A stretch of DNA of 7,242 bases from Verrucomicrobiota bacterium (GTDB lineage Bacteria > Verrucomicrobiota > Verrucomicrobiia > Verrucomicrobiales > Akkermansiaceae), in NCBI GenBank assembly GCA_026397695.1, contig JAPLUJ010000641.1:1-7242 (forward strand). The letters are read 5' to 3'. Shown here in pieces: positions 5,649 to 7,242 of this stretch. The position numbers and the translations under genes were made by a program. How positions within the stretch are numbered: the stretch's first letter is position 1; every line of letters begins with the position of its first letter. The notes beneath the pieces were generated by a model, which was given only the letters and a program-made list of their open reading frames with translations, was not told where the DNA came from and did not search any database.

Positions 5649-6455
5649 TCACAGAGTCGCGGCGATCATCTTGGCGGCAGCAAGAAACGACGGAAAATCC
5701 GGCTGCCAACCGGAGCGGCGGAGTTTTTCGTTAGATACTTGTTTGTGCGTCCACGCGCGTTTGCGGTTCACATCGCGTGGGCCGCCGGGCGGCAGGGGCC
5801 GGGCAAACATGTGGCTCAGGGCTGCATAACAATCACGCTGCGAGAGCGGCTGCGAATCACTCACATTCCAAACCGCACCGCGTTCCCCGGCGGTGGCGAG
5901 ATGATGGATCGCGCGGGCCGCGTCATCCCGGTGGATCTGATTGAGGAAACGCTGGCCGTCCTCTTCCATCACCGCTTCGCCCGCCAGAAATTTTTTCAGG
6001 ATCACACTGCGGTGGGGACCGTAAATGCCGGCCAACCGCGCCACCACTCCCGCCGCCCCAAGAGTGACACGCTCCGCCTCTAACAATAAACGGCCGGTAG
6101 CGCGATCCGGCACTGCGGGACTTTCCTCGGTGACCACCGAACCGTCGGTCTGCGCGTAAACCGAAGTGCTCGACGTGAACAATAACGGTACGGCGGGGAA
6201 ATGGTTTGTTAGATTCCGGCAACCATCCACATAGACCCGCTGATAGGTTGCCGGTCCGCCGCGACCGGATGCGGCGCAATGGACGATGCAATCGGCCGCC
6301 GGCAGGCAGCCCACCGCCGCAGGATCCCCCACATCACAGGCGATCGAGCCGTCACCGCCTGACAACGACACCGGCAGGACCTCCCAGCCGTCCTCGCGAA
6401 ACACGCGGCCGATGGCCTGGCCCAGGTAGCCGTATCCGATGAGCAAGAGTTTCAT
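5649..6455 (-). CDS. NAD(P)-binding SDR-family protein, YeeZ-like
   Basis: An atypical/extended short-chain dehydrogenase relative of 268 residues, the same size class as Escherichia coli YeeZ. The Rossmann start is MKLLLIGYGYLGQAIG with the dinucleotide-binding GxGxxG at 7-12, which fixes the ATG at 6455; 34 in-frame codons upstream add only non-family sequence. Further motifs are 'DCIVHCAASG' (about 55-64), 'LFTSSTSVYAQTDG' (about 92-105), 'TGRLLLEAER' (about 120-129), 'VARLAGIYGPHR' (about 138-149), and 'NQIHRDDAARAI' (about 172-183), which resembles the IHVDD segment of sugar-nucleotide epimerases. The classic YxxxK is not intact: the region of the Lys reads GRLLLE, as in YeeZ-type proteins, so catalysis by the standard SDR route is doubtful and the substrate is unknown. 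It is convergent with the ThyA-like gene (62 bases between stops) and divergent from rpmH. It has no SD and no signal peptide at the chosen start, so it should be cytosolic. Confidence 0.88.
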   Translation of the reverse strand: MKLLLIGYGYLGQAIGRVFREDGWEVLPVSLSGGDGSIACDVGDPAAVGCLPAADCIVHCAASGRGGPATYQRVYVDGCRNLTNHFPAVPLLFTSSTSVYAQTDGSVVTEESPAVPDRATGRLLLEAERVTLGAAGVVARLAGIYGPHRSVILKKFLAGEAVMEEDGQRFLNQIHRDDAARAIHHLATAGERGAVWNVSDSQPLSQRDCYAALSHMFARPLPPGGPRDVNRKRAWTHKQVSNEKLRRSGWQPDFPSFLAAAKMIAATL

Positions 6456-6584
6456 GCCGGCACGAATGGAGATTGCTTCGCCCGCAGAGACAAGGATCAA
6501 GCAGCGGAAATGCGAGGAAATCACCGCCATGGCACGCGCGAGGAAGGAAAATCCCATGTTTTGTAATTTCCTGTGACTGGTGGA

Positions 6585-6612
6585 TTGACAACCTGCGTCC
6601 GGCGCCTAGAGT
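6585..6612 (+). promoter_or_regulatory. Sigma70-like promoter for rpmH-rnpA
   Basis: A perfect -35 TTGACA (6585-6590) is followed after 16 bases by TAGAGT (6607-6612), which matches four of six -10 positions. The start would be near 6619, giving a leader of about 48 bases before rpmH. The divergent SDR gene begins at 6455, so the promoter sits clear of its coding region. The strength of the -35 fits a ribosomal-protein gene. Confidence 0.6.
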
Positions 6613-6666
6613 TCGTGCCCCGCGCCGCCCAACGACGGATTCCAAACCTTTATCGAGGCCCAAACC

Positions 6667-6852
6667 ATGAGCAAACGCACCTATCAGCCCTCCAAACGCA
6701 CCCGCAAAAACCAATTTGGTTTCCGCGCCCGCATGGCCACCAAAGCCGGTCGCGGCATTCTGCGCAACCGCCGCCAAAAAGGCCGCAAACGCCTTGTTCC
6801 CAAGGGTGTTGAGATCCCCTTCAAACGTCACACCACGCAACACGGCTCCTGA
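6667..6852 (+). CDS. rpmH: 50S ribosomal protein bL34
   Basis: Residues 3-43 carry the whole L34 signature: [20 protein letters not shown] and [13 protein letters not shown], with Arg/Lys making up a large share, as expected of a protein buried in 23S rRNA. The usual length is 44-47 residues; this one has 61 because of a tail starting [12 protein letters not shown]. The ATG at 6667 places KRT at its normal distance from the N-terminus. No strong SD is seen upstream. It is followed after 44 bases by rnpA on the same strand without a visible promoter between, the near-universal rpmH-rnpA order, so the two are very likely one transcript. Confidence 0.96.
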   Translation: MSKRTYQPSKRTRKNQFGFRARMATKAGRGILRNRRQKGRKRLVPKGVEIPFKRHTTQHGS

Positions 6853-6896
6853 TTTCCCGCCCTCACGCCGCCAAGGGTGCTCGCGACATCCCAGCC

Positions 6897-7242
6897 ATGC
6901 GACTCCCGCGGAAATGCAGTATGACAAGCCGCGCGGAATTTTCGCGCGTCAAAAATACCGGCCAGGCGAAAGCTGGCCGATGGGTCATCTTAAGTACGCT
7001 TGCCGACCCGTCCCTCGATTCACTCCATACCGGATTCATCACCACCAAACGCTGCGGCAAGGCCCACGACCGCAACCTCCTACGCCGCAGGCTTAGGACG
7101 CTCGTCCAAGCCCACGCCCCGCAATTCTCTGAAATCCGGCGGTTCCTCGTCACCATCGCCCGTCCAGCCGCCACCCAAGCCACCTTCTCCGAACTCGAAG
7201 CCGACTGGCTTAAACAAGCCCGGCGCCTCGGACTTTTGCCAC
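6897..7242 (+). CDS. rnpA: Ribonuclease P protein component, partial (runs off the right edge)
   Basis: RnpA binds the 5' leader of precursor tRNA and assists the catalytic RNase P RNA in making mature tRNA 5' ends. From ATG 6897 the frame stays open for 115 codons to the window end with no stop. It begins MRLPRKCSMTSRAEFSRV, matching the family N-terminus (LP..., then the aromatic xEFxRV), and residues 51-69 read KRCGKAHDRNLLRRRLRTL, which fits the family's 'KxxGKAVxRNxxKRxxRE' RNA-binding signature with His for Val and Arg for Lys. The C-terminal part (FLVTIARPAA...F.ELEADWLKQARRLGLL) matches the last strand and helix, so only a few codons are probably missing. Its place 44 bases after rpmH supports the call strongly. 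In most bacteria yidD and yidC come next. Confidence 0.93.
   Translation, partial: MRLPRKCSMTSRAEFSRVKNTGQAKAGRWVILSTLADPSLDSLHTGFITTKRCGKAHDRNLLRRRLRTLVQAHAPQFSEIRRFLVTIARPAATQATFSELEADWLKQARRLGLLP

Noticed and set aside
6456..6557. 34-codon upstream extension of the SDR gene that looks faintly like a signal peptide
   Set aside because: The Rossmann strand and GxGxxG begin within ten residues of the ATG at 6455, the normal start for this fold; an exported NAD-binding protein is unlikely.

Overview
The window reads as chromosomal DNA from a GC-rich bacterium. The best guess is a member of the PVC group (Verrucomicrobiota or a close relative). That rests on the style of the uroporphyrinogen-decarboxylase-like protein, a C-terminal tail made from the 'ACCACGAAGGACACGAA' dispersed repeat, mostly absent Shine-Dalgarno sequences, and an rpmH-rnpA pair. 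The taxonomic call is inference. No phage, plasmid, IS, CRISPR or rRNA gene is visible.

Layout, left to right. Bases 1-438 hold no gene I can support. A URO-D-superfamily protein follows on the + strand (439-1449) and seems to lack a C-terminal segment. Bases 1450-1825 are a poorly coding stretch with a hairpin, an almost perfect Shine-Dalgarno sequence in front of a 39-codon ORF, and a possible gene remnant. Next comes mtnA on the - strand (methionine salvage). Divergent from it is an AAA_14/DUF4143 ATPase on the + strand. The two share a 233-base intergenic region with a 10-bp direct repeat at a 20-bp period and a sigma70-like promoter that puts transcription start on the ATPase ATG. A + strand gene for a divergent thymidylate-synthase-family protein follows, convergent with a YeeZ-like NAD(P)-binding SDR protein on the - strand. 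The right end holds rpmH (ribosomal protein L34) and the start of rnpA (RNase P protein), which runs off the window.

The genes do not form one pathway. mtnA recycles methylthioadenosine, the ThyA-like protein is a candidate for nucleotide methylation, and rpmH-rnpA is the conserved translation/RNA-processing pair. I see no clear new multi-gene system. The items most worth a second look are the ThyA-family protein, whose active site is partly kept but which has unusual substitutions, the repeated promoter geometry implying leaderless or near-leaderless mRNAs, the paired direct repeat upstream of mtnA, the apparent deletion in the URO-D gene, and the SD-hairpin-smORF cluster after it.
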